A stretch of DNA of 64,000 bases from Rotaria macrura (lineage: Eukaryota; Rotifera; Eurotatoria; Philodinida; Philodinidae), in the NCBI GenBank assembly GCA_900239685.1, contig OENT01000417.1, positions 55,608 through 119,607 of the forward strand. The letters run 5' to 3'. The translations under genes were made by a program, and so were the position numbers. Below, piece by piece: positions 26,185 through 39,287 of this stretch. Each line of letters starts with the position of its first letter. The first letter of the stretch is position 1. Under the pieces are notes generated by a model, which was not told the DNA's origin, did no database searches, and saw only the letters and a program-made list of their open reading frames with translations.

Positions 26185-26737
26185 GATGCCTTTTGGTAAC
26201 ATCCGGCTGTAAGAGGCAAAAATATTGGATATGTCAGTTTTTATTGGTCTATCAAAGGTCAATATTTTCTTGTTGCTTTCAATCGGTGCTTTGATACTGA
26301 AGCGCAGCTTTTCTTTCTGCCTGCCAGTTTGTAGATCAGAACTGACAGATGTCTTGATTTATCCTACAATTACCCAAAGTTTTGAAAAATTGGTTGTTTA
26401 ATATTCCCGGAAATTCGAAAATGTTTCAGAATACTGCATAGTAATTCCTGTCAAGAAACTTGATAATGTTCTGAAACATCTTCGAATTTCCGTGAATATT
26501 AAACATTTTCTGAAGATACGTAACCAATTTTTCATAACTTTGGGTAGTTCTAGGATAAATCAAGACATCTGTCAGTTCTGGTCTACAAACTGGCAGGCAG
26601 AAAGAAAAGCTGCGCTTCAGTATCAAAGCACTGATTGAAAGCAACAAGAAAATATTGACCTTTGATAGACCAATAAAAACTGACGTATCCAATATTTTTG
26701 ATCCCTTACAGCCGGATGTTACTATAAGGCAACATCT
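26185..26737. mobile_element. Foldback element, ~550 bp, tiny loop
   Basis: The left arm (26185 to about 26433) is repeated inverted at about 26456-26737. The two arms share GTAACATCCGGCTGTAAG at the outer ends and a long interior including CTGCCAGTTTGTAGA-type sequence. The loop is only about 20-30 bp. The outer motif recurs once more at 27050-27080 (AAAAGGCAACATCCGACCGG), suggesting an additional broken copy. The 88-codon frame at 26426-26692 lies inside the arm and loop and is not a gene. Confidence 0.85.
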
Positions 26738-27210
26738 CCCTTTTTTTCACATTGACATGACGAAGAAATTCGGTCTACTGATACAATAGATAAAATGTCT
26801 CCAAAAGAAAATTAATCGCTCTTTGACTCAAAAGTAGAATCTATAGTAATACGAAAAATTAATTATTTATGTTTGGGAACTCTTTTGGCACAAAGCGGGA
26901 GACCGCAACTATTTCTTTAAGAAAAGGTGTTATTTTTCTTGAGCCTTTTTGACTATGTGCTAAAACGTATGAAAAAAATATTCGAATTGTCAACAGAACT
27001 GTGTGCCATCATTTTCAATCAAATCATAAATAAATACTTATTCAATGTGCCCAAAAGGCAACATCCGACCGGAAAGGGTTAAACTGTGAGATTGTAATTT
27101 GATTGTGTAGAATATTCGATGTCTCACGTAGTTGTTTGTGAATGTGACTGTTTAACTTGTAATCAACACCTAACTTTTTCATTTGAAAGCAAAGAAGAAT
27201 TATTTTGATT

Positions 27211-28410
27211 TCAGTCATCAGTCATCAACCTACTCTTTGTTCCATCAAGATAATAATTACTTTTTCTCGGTTGTTCACCATCAAAACTGAGCGCTTGCTT
27301 CAGTAATAATTGTAAATGTTCCTGACGGCAAACGCCAGTTTCTCTGTAGAAAATGACTTAGTCATCCATGTAATTGAAAATCTAATTCGATAGAATTAAT
27401 TTTAGTACAATATATTTCACCTGTTTATCAAATCTTTAAGATGATTCGATTGGAATTGATCTTTTCCCAAGAAGTATAGAACTATAAATTTTCATCACAT
27501 GTGAAATTGTGATCTTTAACAATAATTTATTATTCATAATTTTGAAAATTAAAATTAAGAAAAAAACTCAACATAACAAATATATTTAGTAAAAAAATAA
27601 CTAAAAGTTAGATCATAAATCATTTCAAAACACAGTAGATAACAAGAACATCACAGACTATCTGTTATTGATTATTGTTTTTTTGTACTCGTATGATATT
27701 CAATTGGACTAGATTTAATATGTCAATAAAATAAATATTGCCATTAATAATCATTGATATATAAATACATAATTCATCATCGAACGATGACGATAAACTA
27801 TGGTATGTTTTTCCACAGTAACCGAAATCATAATATTCAACCATCACCTATAAAATATGAAAACATGTTATCGAAAATTCCCGAGCCATATTTATTCTCT
27901 TGACATTCTTCATCTTAATTTAGTTAGATGCTATTTTTCAAACAGAATACCTTTGCTATATTTCATATAGATTTTTCGAAAGATCTTCTTGGCTTATTTT
28001 TATTGAAAATATATTGTCGGCTTATTTCTACTAGTAGATATATTTATTTATATTTATTTGATGTTTCTTTTTGTTTTTCATCTGACTATAGCATAATACT
28101 CAAGCCAAACCATGTACTATTTTTGTTATTCTAAATAAAATTAAAGTTAAAAAAAAAAAGGAAAATTTCGTTTTGTCTTCAAAATATTCTATTCTTCACA
28201 GTCTGTTTTCTAGATGAGACTATGTATTCTTCTTTTATAAGACAAAAAAATTAAAATTAAGTAGTTCAACTTAAAAGATACAATATGAAATATATACTTA
28301 CCTAGTAATGCTTTTTGATGCTTACTCTGTATACGTATAACACTTTCCATCAACAGATGTTTGCGATTTTTGTGCATTTCTGTTGCTGATTCGCCTAAGC
28401 GATTTGTCAT
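27211..28410 (-). CDS. Small unrecognised protein gene
   Basis: A plausible multi-exon gene. ATG at 28410 begins MTNRLGESATEMHKNRKHLL, ending QSKHQKALLG at a GTAAGT donor. A middle exon (about 27.76-27.85 kb) gives VEYYDFGYCGKTYHSLSSSF. The last exon, after a CTACAG acceptor, starts at 27343 and reads ETGVCRQEHLQLLLKQALSF, then DGEQPRKSNYYLDGTK, with a TGA at 27211. The ends of the middle exon are uncertain. The composition is soluble and charged, with no signal peptide or membrane segment. I do not recognise the family. It could alternatively be part of a longer gene with exons I missed. Confidence 0.45.
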
Positions 28411-29549
28411 CTAGACTATTCGATAGTATTGATAACCAGAATTTTCTACTCGTCAGAAGACAGAGAATAATAATCAGAGTCATTCTTCTTCTGCCCGCTG
28501 TACGTTAAAACAATACAATAGAATATACACTTACTCTAAATAATACACCCTATAAATTCATAAACAAAAGCAAAATATTAAGAAGTGATGTATATAAATC
28601 TTGTTTGTCTTTTTTTAATAATATTTTATACGAACAAATTCTTCAATAATAAATTATGAGAAAAGCAAAATGTTAAAATTGAATCTTCACAGCTCCTATC
28701 GAAATTTATTGGCTTCGAAAATTTTCTATTAAAATATAGACAATGAATACTGTGCATTTATTAATAAGCAAAATTATATATCATGACATCTTAATCAAAA
28801 TACCTATAAATAAATAACATTCATGTGTTAATTTCAGCTATGATATGATGAATCTATTGTGATATCTAGGATATAGTTTAACTTATATTCTTATAATTCA
28901 GTCATTAGTTATTCAGATGCCATCAACTGTTAATATGTCTATTGTCTAATTCATAGTATGAAGAATTCTATCTTATAATAAGCAATTCTAATATTCTATA
29001 CTTATGAATAGTGAGTATAATTGTAAAATGTCAATTTTCGCACATGTATTTAAGAGAAACAGGCACAAAAGAAAAACACATGGTGACTTATACAACTTAT
29101 GTGAAACACGACAAGAAAAAAACAAATGAAACAAAAACCACACAAAAAAAATTGGATTCTTTTTTCTTATTTATCTTGTTCTTTTTTAATTCATCCTAGA
29201 GTAAAACATATTTTAACTCTAACTGATGTTATACAGCTATGTACAAAAGAAAAAATATATATGTATATGTAGGCTTTGTTTTTGGTATGTTAATATAGCT
29301 GTGTTCGTCTTTTCTACATAGAATTCTGAGGAAGGGAACTTTTTTTTTCTTCTTTTGAGTATGTTGTTGGTTTTGTTTACGAAGATGAAGACAATAGACA
29401 TAAGGGTTAATGAAACAGAAGACTACAACAAAAAGATATATCGAAAGAAAAATGCTTTACACATGTTCAATATGGATGTCAATTATTTGAGTATTTCTTC
29501 CAATTTCTCCTTAAACACATACCACACTTGTATTATTGTATTTTTTTTT
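28411..29549. other. Intergenic, nothing recognised
   Basis: AT-rich sequence with several short A- and T-rich tracts between the unknown small gene and the hnRNP stop codon. No exon supported. Confidence 0.5.
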
Positions 29550-31813
<2,264 letters not shown>

Positions 31814-32176
31814 ATTGAACGGAAAAAAAAGACTGTGAAATCTAAAGAAAATTATTTATTATGTCTATTTTGAATCAATGTTATAACATTGATCTGCAGC
31901 CATTATTTCAAACATTGCCCGTCAATTTGAACCTCCAGATGATATTCATCTATGTCTTTTTCTTTTCTTTTTTGTTATTGTTCGAGAATATATATAAATA
32001 TGTCGGTTGATATAGATGTCACTTTATATTGGGTCGTTTATTTCTATTCGATGTGAACTTTGCATGGGTTGCCAATAACGACGGATGATGAATAAATAGA
32101 TATCGAATGAATTTATCGTACGAACTCTGAACTTATTATTAAAATTTAGAATTTCTTTGTTTTTTTTTTGTTCGAG
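31814..32176. promoter_or_regulatory. Probable bidirectional promoter region
   Basis: A 363 bp gap between the divergent starts of the hnRNP gene (minus) and CSTPP1 (plus). It is AT-rich with pyrimidine tracts. No named binding site is claimed. Confidence 0.45.
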
Positions 32177-33292
32177 ATGGCCGATGATTATTCAGATGAA
32201 CAAGCATATTTAAAACAACATCATGTAACAGTATATTTCGAAGATTGTATTCGTAGTCTTCTTGAAGCTCGTCGTCGATCAACGCCCGTAGCAACAGCAA
32301 AGATCGACGTGAACGCTTTCTTAAGAGATTATTTTTCACAAGTAAAACGTGAATCTCATATTATCGGTCGTGAATATGCATTTATTAGTAGTACTCAATA
32401 TAATCGACGAGCATTTCTTACTCAAATCTGGTCGAAATGTGAAACATCAATTCCTATTCCGGGTACATTAAAAGAATTGCATACATTAATGATTTCAATA
32501 TGTCCTGACTTTCCATATTCACTACTTGAAACCAGTGTTGCAATAATTGAAGATTATGAATCATCATTATCAATTGACTATGTTGTCTTTTTACGCGCAT
32601 TTCAAATACGTTTAATCTACGATGAATTTGTTAATGAATCTCAGCAAATATTCCGTTCATTTTCACATCGCTTAACATGTCATGTACCAACAGCCGAAGC
32701 AAGTATACCACAACAAGATAATAATCATCGACAAATTCTATTTGATGCATTTCAAAAATTAATCTCAACAAATACATGTCTTTGTCCACCATTAGGAATT
32801 TTAGAAGAAATCTTATTATCTTCTGAACAGCAACAATTAAATCAGCAAAGATTTTTAATTCAACTAGCTAAAAATGAAAAACTATCAAGATACATTGGAA
32901 AAGAACCTACGGTTTTAAAACAACCACGTCCTTTACAACAACAACGATCTATTGCTGAACCAATACCATCGGTACCGAATGAAGCAAAATTAGTATTAAC
33001 ATCATTATCAACACCAACAACACGAATATCAAGTCCAATATCAGCAACAAACATACTACCTCCATTACCTAAACAACAAGGACTTGTACGAGAAAAACCA
33101 ATTAGACAAGGTTCACCAGCATCTGGTATTGTACAATCAAGTTTGATCAAACGCTTAGACTCAGCAACACCGATAGCTATTGGTACACCTGGCTCAGCTA
33201 AATTAACAGCACCCGTAACAAATATTATAAAACGAGAAACAAGTGAAACTGATTCGGACATTGAATCACGTTCCTCTGATTCAGATAATTAA
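32177..33292 (+). CDS. CSTPP1: CSTPP1 (C11orf49)-like tubulin polyglutamylase complex regulator
   Basis: The vertebrate protein is a centriolar-satellite factor that regulates the tubulin polyglutamylase complex. This is a single-exon frame. The ATG at 32177 (MADDYSDEQAYLKQH) is preferred over the upstream non-ATG extension. The N-terminal half has the family pattern: VTVYFEDCIRSLLEARR, FLRDYFSQV, IIGREYAFISSTQYNRRAF, ICPDFPYSLLE and DYVVFLRAFQIRLIYDEF, then CLCPPLGILEEILLSSEQ. The C-terminal ~130 residues are low-complexity (Ser/Pro/Thr) and end in an acidic Ser/Asp tail (ESRSSDSDN). At 371 aa it is slightly longer than I recall for the vertebrate protein. The absence of introns, unlike all neighbours, could reflect intron loss or a retrocopy. 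The assignment rests on pattern recall of the family. Confidence 0.8.
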   Translation: MADDYSDEQAYLKQHHVTVYFEDCIRSLLEARRRSTPVATAKIDVNAFLRDYFSQVKRESHIIGREYAFISSTQYNRRAFLTQIWSKCETSIPIPGTLKELHTLMISICPDFPYSLLETSVAIIEDYESSLSIDYVVFLRAFQIRLIYDEFVNESQQIFRSFSHRLTCHVPTAEASIPQQDNNHRQILFDAFQKLISTNTCLCPPLGILEEILLSSEQQQLNQQRFLIQLAKNEKLSRYIGKEPTVLKQPRPLQQQRSIAEPIPSVPNEAKLVLTSLSTPTTRISSPISATNILPPLPKQQGLVREKPIRQGSPASGIVQSSLIKRLDSATPIAIGTPGSAKLTAPVTNIIKRETSETDSDIESRSSDSDN

Positions 33293-33412
33293 AAACAATA
33301 ACATATCTTTCATATATTTTCTCATTTGAGTTCATTCATGTATCCGTCCATATAAGCATATATCTACATGTATTCTTTTTGTTTTCAGATTTTTTGCATT
33401 CGTTCGATTTAG

Positions 33413-35846
33413 ATGGCAACTCAGACGAATCTAGAAGAACGATTTCATACGGCCGTTAAAACTATTCAAAATCTACCAGCAAATGGTGAGATTTCTTTAT
33501 CGGTGACATAAAACACATGATTGAACAAACTAAGAAAAGATGTGGAAGAGAAAAAAAAGCAAATCTATAAATCATGATTGAGATGAAGACAACTTCCATT
33601 TTATTTCATATATCATAGTCATCGTTGCGTATGTTTTATTTAGAAATTTTTAATAAAACATAATTCTAACTCAATCGAAAAATAATCGGTTGTCTTCACA
33701 AAAAAAAGCATCTTAGATATTCTGATCATAATTTTCAAAGACAAGATATTGTCCCTCGAATGTCTTCGTCTAATAAGACAAATCGAATAACATATTTTAG
33801 ATCATAGTAATTTTGTAATCATAAATTAGTTTTTGAATCGGTTTATTATATCTGACTAGAGATGATAAAATGACAATTTTATGAAAGGAACAGATCGAAA
33901 AAAGACAGACAAAACGAATTCAACGAATAGTGTTCTATGTATAAAATCAATTGTTACATATTTTCAACTACTTGCTCGATATTCGTTAATTTACGTGTTG
34001 ATAGTGCTCATAGATATTTACGAAATGAGTCTAGGAAAATATCTTTTTAACTAAATATTCTTGAAAAAATCGATAGTCAATTCATTTCTTGAGTACCTGT
34101 TGCATGTCGTTTTTCTAGTTTACGGTTACGCCAGATTCAGTATTTATTCTAAGACATGCATGAAATGACATATGAGCCAGTCGATATTTTTAAACACCAT
34201 AGAAATATTCTTCCGATAAGCTTTTAGAATTATCCAGAAGAAGAAAAGAAAGGATCGATAGCCTAAAATTTAACGTTTGACTTACAGTATGATCTTTGAT
34301 AACTATGACTCTACATGAAATCAATGAAAACCTAGTGTAAAAATAATCATCTACACGCTATATTCTTTTGACTCGTACGAATTAGATATATCCTTTCCTT
34401 TTTCGAAGGTATAATTCAACCATCGAATTTAACGAAATTAACGTTTTACAGTCTTTATAAGCAAGCAACCGTAGGCCCATGTAATGAGTCGCGACCATCG
34501 TTATTCAATTATGTTGCTCGAGCTAAATGGTAAAATTCCTTTTTTCCTCATTTGTATTTTTCTTTGGATAGAATATTTTATTCAATGATTCGTCAGGGAG
34601 GCATGGGATAGATGTCGATCCATGACCAAAGAACAAGCTATGTCAGCATATATCGATGAAATCAGAAAAGTAAATAAAAACAAAACAACCATCTACTCTG
34701 CATGAATCGTTACATCTTCTAGATCGTTGAAGAAATGCCTAAAACAAATCAAGTATTAGAATTTGCTCAATCAATGGGAATATCTGATGAATCTGTCAAT
34801 GATCGATCAAAGGAAAACGATTCTGTAGTATTAACGGAAAAACAGAAAACTCACACAACTATCACATCAACTAAAGAACATACTTCACAAGCCAGCATTG
34901 ATAACAGTAAAACAAAAGTATTCTTCGACTTGCAATCCGTTCCAAGCACATTTTCGAATTCAATATAGTTAGTCATGTGGAAAATACAGATAATCCAAAT
35001 GAAATTCAAACCATTTCAAGTTCTTCTACATCTGGATCGTCATCACCATCATCTTCGATCACAACTTCTTCTGGTACAGATACAAACACGTTGCGCCTTT
35101 TTATTTCCTTACAATATCTGCTTTCTAGACACTGATGAGTTTTATGAAGCAGCATCATATTATAGTATTCAAGTAAATATTCAAATCCTAATTTAACTTA
35201 AGCAAACAAGTGTTCTTACGGGAACTGAAAGAAAACTTGTGTTGTGAACATATTTCGTTAAAATTTAAGCGTTCGTTTTTATAGCAGCAATCAACTAATC
35301 CAAGCAGTTATTCTTCCAATATATATGATAATCTAAATGGTACAAATCATTCTATAGAACAACCAACTAATGACGAAACTACTCATACAAATGTATCATC
35401 AGCATACTCATCGGCCATGTCTCAACATCATCATCATCATCATCATCTGACGAATGATTATAATAAAGAAACACAGCGTGCTATATTAACAGCGTTGACT
35501 AAACTTCAAAGAGATATTCATAGTATATCAGAAAGACTTAATCGATTAGAAGCATCAACTTATCTTCTTCAACGGGTTAGCCAAGATAGAAGTTTACATA
35601 TTATAATCGAACAAGTTTGCTCTTGATTCTATTCTAGAGAGAAGTAACAGTTTCACCAGAACTAAAGGTAAATGATGGTTTGATGTGATATATTCTATGG
35701 CACAATATTGCTTTCTACAGTCTTCATCTCGATGGCTGCCATTAAGCGGTATTCGTCGAACATCCATTGCATTTATATTGCTTTGGCCATTTATTGCCTA
35801 TATTCTTATGAATTTATCTCGTCGTGCAAAAATAAGTATTCGGTAA
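33413..35846 (+). CDS. ACBD5: ACBD5-like tail-anchored acyl-CoA-binding protein
   Basis: A peroxisome (or ER) tail-anchored protein that binds acyl-CoA and tethers organelles through VAP. The start is MATQTNLEERFHTAVKTI; after a ~0.9 kb intron the ACB domain continues (IIQPSNLTKLTFYSLYKQAT, GPCNESRP, RAKW, EAWDRCRSMTKEQAM, YIDEIRK). A Ser-rich linker follows, then DTDEFYEAAS, which fits the FFAT pattern for VAP binding. A poly-His run (HHHHHHH, about 35424), a coiled coil (AILTALTKLQRDIHSISERL) and a C-terminal membrane anchor (IAFILLWPFIAYILMNL) with basic end RRAKISIR and TAA at 35844-35846 complete it. Introns are short except the first. An intron at about 34908-34970 removes an apparent FFDLQS motif. 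The gap to prefoldin 3 is only about 220 bp. Confidence 0.9.
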
Positions 35847-36068
35847 AGTATTTGGTTTTTTCGTCATTGTTCATAACTTCTTTTCTACTGATAGTTTTCG
35901 ACGGCAACGCCTTTGAACAAGTCAATCGATATATATGTTGATCATACTAATTGTGATTCTTTTAAAATTAATTTTGTTTGTAATCATTTTTCTAAAACAG
36001 ACAATATGTGTTAAGATTTATTTATTTTTTGATATTTAGAACATCTTTTTTTCACGATTTTTTTCTAG

Positions 36069-37297
36069 ATGGCATCAATTACTAGTGGTAGCGATAGTGA
36101 ACATCTTGGTATACCAAAGGCAGTGTTCGTTGATGATGTGGATGGTTTTATGCAACAACCAGAAAACGATTCTCCAGATACTGTCATTCGAAGGTAAGTC
36201 AAGACGTCGAGAAGGATACAACACGAGGTTTGACGTAGAGTACCGTACTGAACTAATCAAAACGTTTACGTACGAATTCTTTACCATAGCTATCTTTGTT
36301 AAAGGAATCTGATCGGTAATACTGTATGAAAAATTTTCAAATCAGTTAATACTTTTTTCTAATCTGTGATATTCCTAGAGAAAGAGTCGGACCGTTTTTC
36401 TTGTACTCAAATATCAAGGCATATACATTGCTGTTCTCATCTTAGAATGGAAACTAGTAAAATTTTGAAGAATTTAAAAAAAAACTATTCTAGACTAAGT
36501 ATGTCTCTTCTGTGTAAAGCTTCCATCAACCAAGGGATAGACACTCAATCTTGCTACACTTTGAAACCATCTTTCCTCAAATATGAGTCACAAAACTCTA
36601 GCGGCTCTCTATTGAAATAAACTTTCGCCGACTGAATATATCAAAACTTTGATCAACAATTTGTTAGTTTTCTTTTCGCTTTTTAAGACTCGACGATCTA
36701 AATAGCAAATATCGATTTATGGAAATGAATCTGTTACAAAAGAAAAAACGTTTACGCGGAAAATTACCTGATATACAAATTTGTCTAGGTATATATTTTT
36801 CACATATTCAATTTTGATGTTCAAAGATAATAATCATAACTTACTAGATATGATTGAACAACTTCGTAAATATGGGGAGAAAAGTACTGATATGGAAACA
36901 AATTTTCTTTTATCTCATAATCTTTATGGTAAAGCAACAATACCACCGACGGAAAAAGTAGGCTTCGATGATGTTTGCTTTTCTTCATAAATACTAATAA
37001 TAATACATGGATTTCAATCGCATAGGTATGTTTATGGTTAGGTGCCAATGTTATGCTCGAATATACATTGGATGAAGCCGACGAATTGTTACGTGGAAAT
37101 CAAAAAGCTGCACAAACAACACTTCTAAAAGTTGATGAAGATCTAGATTTTCTAAGGTAAAAATAGTTATTAAAAAATATTTCGCACTACTAGATTTGTT
37201 ATTGATGAATAGAGATCAAATTACAACGACTGAAGTCAATATGGCACGTTTACATAATTGGGCTGTCAAACAAAAACAACAACAGAATAAAAAATAA
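36069..37297 (+). CDS. VBP1: Prefoldin subunit 3 (VBP1)
   Basis: An alpha-type prefoldin subunit: part of the hexameric chaperone that passes unfolded actin and tubulin to CCT. Five exons. Exon 1 has HLGIPKAVFVDDVDGFMQQP and ENDSPDTVIRR; exon 2 has KYRFMEMNLLQKKKRLRGKL and PDIQICL. Exon 3 gives the first coiled-coil end and the loop (METNFLLSHNLYGKATIPP); exon 4 gives LWLGANVMLEYTLDEADELL; exon 5 gives DQITTTEVNMARLHNW with a KQQQNKK end and TAA at 37295-37297. Length and order are as expected for the family. The first intron (about 36.19-36.69 kb) contains an 84-codon open frame that is not part of the protein. Confidence 0.95.
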
Positions 37298-38379
37298 CTT
37301 AAAATTTTCTCATAAAAGTTGTTTTGTGCTTTTCTTTCTATTAAATTTCTTAAGCAAACTTCATTTTAGATTGCGTTTGTTTTCTCACTATTTCTCTTGT
37401 CTTGTTATTGTTATCATGTTTGTTGCTCTTCCTTTTTTTTTTACATAAAACAATATCATCATAGTCTTACTCGTTGCTACATGCAGTATTGTCAGGTGTT
37501 TGATTTCCGACATGAACCTATCGAATATTGCATATAAAACGATAAATGAATATTTGTTGAACGACTACAACTAATTGTCTATTTATCAAATAAATTTTAA
37601 AGAAAATTCTAAATAGTTTGATGCACAGAACAGTTTATCGTATCATGCCAAATCTAAGATTTGGTGATTTGAAATATAATTTTGAATTGTGTAACTCGAT
37701 TGCCATCTGAGTAAAAAATCTACAAAATTTAGCACACATTTGACAATAGTAATCATGAAGAATATCGAAATATTCGATTTTAAGAATGTTCAAACTTTTT
37801 TCAGACGCTTATTCGTGTTCTGTATAAATGATTTTCAGCATTTCTGATCACATATAAAACTTTCTATTTAGTTTTAACTGATATTTGCTTTCATCAAACG
37901 CTACCAAAGTATTCATTAGTTTGGAAGATCTAATTTCGTACAAAGTTTTCTCTAATTAACTTTTGAAACCACTGTTGCAAGTTGAAAGATAATGGAAATG
38001 AAAATCTATTCATTAAAAACCTATCTAATGCTTTTCTTCGATGTCATGAACGCAAACTTTTCAAGAACAGTATGATGAAAGCACACGGAACAAGATGGCA
38101 CTATCTATGATATGTTCAATTACTAAACTGTACATTGAACAGCTAAATGAAATTTTTTTTTACAAGCCAATATTTGAGTTCTAATATAAATGCACTCTTG
38201 GTTCTCAAAAACACACCGTTAGCGGAAAAAGTAACTTCAATGAAATCTAATAGGACAAACAATTTAGAAAAATTCCAACATCAAAATTCGTTCCATCCAT
38301 TGTCAATAGTCATCTAGTATCTAGAAAAATATTGATTTAAATCATTTTATAATGTCAAGTACATATTGTGAAATACTCG
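37298..38379. other. Intergenic, nothing recognised
   Basis: AT-rich sequence downstream of prefoldin 3. I see no exon, repeat arm or RNA gene that I can support. Confidence 0.5.
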
Positions 38380-38916
38380 GTACATAGCCTTTCCATGGAC
38401 CAACAAGCGAAAATCCGGAAGTCATAATTACGCTATACTTGGTTTCAAAAAGTTCGATGCACTGCTTGCCGCTGTGTGAGATAGGCAGATTTCTTGCGAT
38501 GTATCATCATCGCCCATCATTCCAATACAAAAGACATCGTTTTGTTTTTCTGGAATTCAGCAACTACTAATCAGTTTTTCGGTTAGACTGAATGCTAGAT
38601 CCTTCTTGTTTTCAATTATTTCGAATCGTACACTTTTATAACGAATGATGTACAGATTGCACCCCGTAGAAACTTGCATTTCCAAAATGTTGAAGAAAAC
38701 AGCAACTTTAGCCGCAAGCCCGTATAACTGCCAAAATAGTGAGAAAACCCAGACGTAAAATAAGATGATAAGAATTACACGGCGAAATTTAGTGAAAATG
38801 AACGTGTCAACCACAGCATTTTGTAGCCATTTGCGTCGTCTAAAATGATTGATTTGAGTCGATGCTGGAAAATTTTCTTCGGCTTCATGAGCCAAACTGT
38901 CATATCTACTAAGCAA
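38380..38916 (-). pseudogene. Possible broken membrane-protein gene
   Basis: A 119-codon frame (38916-38557) reads like real protein: charged start (SRYDSLAHEAEENF), basic HFRRRKW, a hydrophobic helix (VILIILFYVWVFSLFWQLYG) and KSVRFEIIENKKDLAFSLTE. It ends at a TGA. Coding-like sequence resumes in the same frame (NDVFCIGMMGDDDTSQE). It then appears to slip to another frame that reads GKQCIELFETKYSVIMTSG, SLVGPWKGYVPSISQYVLDI and a stop at about 38350. One stop and one frameshift in otherwise protein-like sequence suggests a decayed gene. Unrecognised introns could also explain it. I do not know the family. Confidence 0.35.
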
Positions 38917-39287
38917 TGAATTCGAAAATGAAATATCTCTCCTTGTTATATGTTAAGGCGGCTATACCTTGATGATCACCGTGCGATAGATGTCATGCAC
39001 ATCCCATTCCCATCCTAATAGATGATATGAATTATCCAATGTATTTTTCTTTCTCAATTAATAATATTTAAAGAAATATTTATTTAATCACCTAATGCCT
39101 CAATACAAGAAGACTGAAATTTGAATCCACCTATCAAAAATCGTTTTCTTTTTGTTTCACATAATGTTCTTTGTCTATAACACTTTTGAATACAATACAT
39201 CAGTCAAAATTTAAAACTAACAAAACATATTATCAATAAAGAACATCTTGGCTTTTCTTGTAAGACATTAGAAGAAACAACAAAGAA

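Noticed and set aside
26426-26692. 88-codon minus-strand frame
   Set aside because: Made of the arm and loop of a foldback element; the other arm does not keep the frame.
34900-34968. FFDLQS as a second FFAT motif in ACBD5
   Set aside because: The reading frame needed downstream requires splicing out 34908-34970, so this stretch is probably intron.
36366-36620. 84-codon plus-strand frame
   Set aside because: Lies wholly in intron 1 of prefoldin 3 and has no coding signature.
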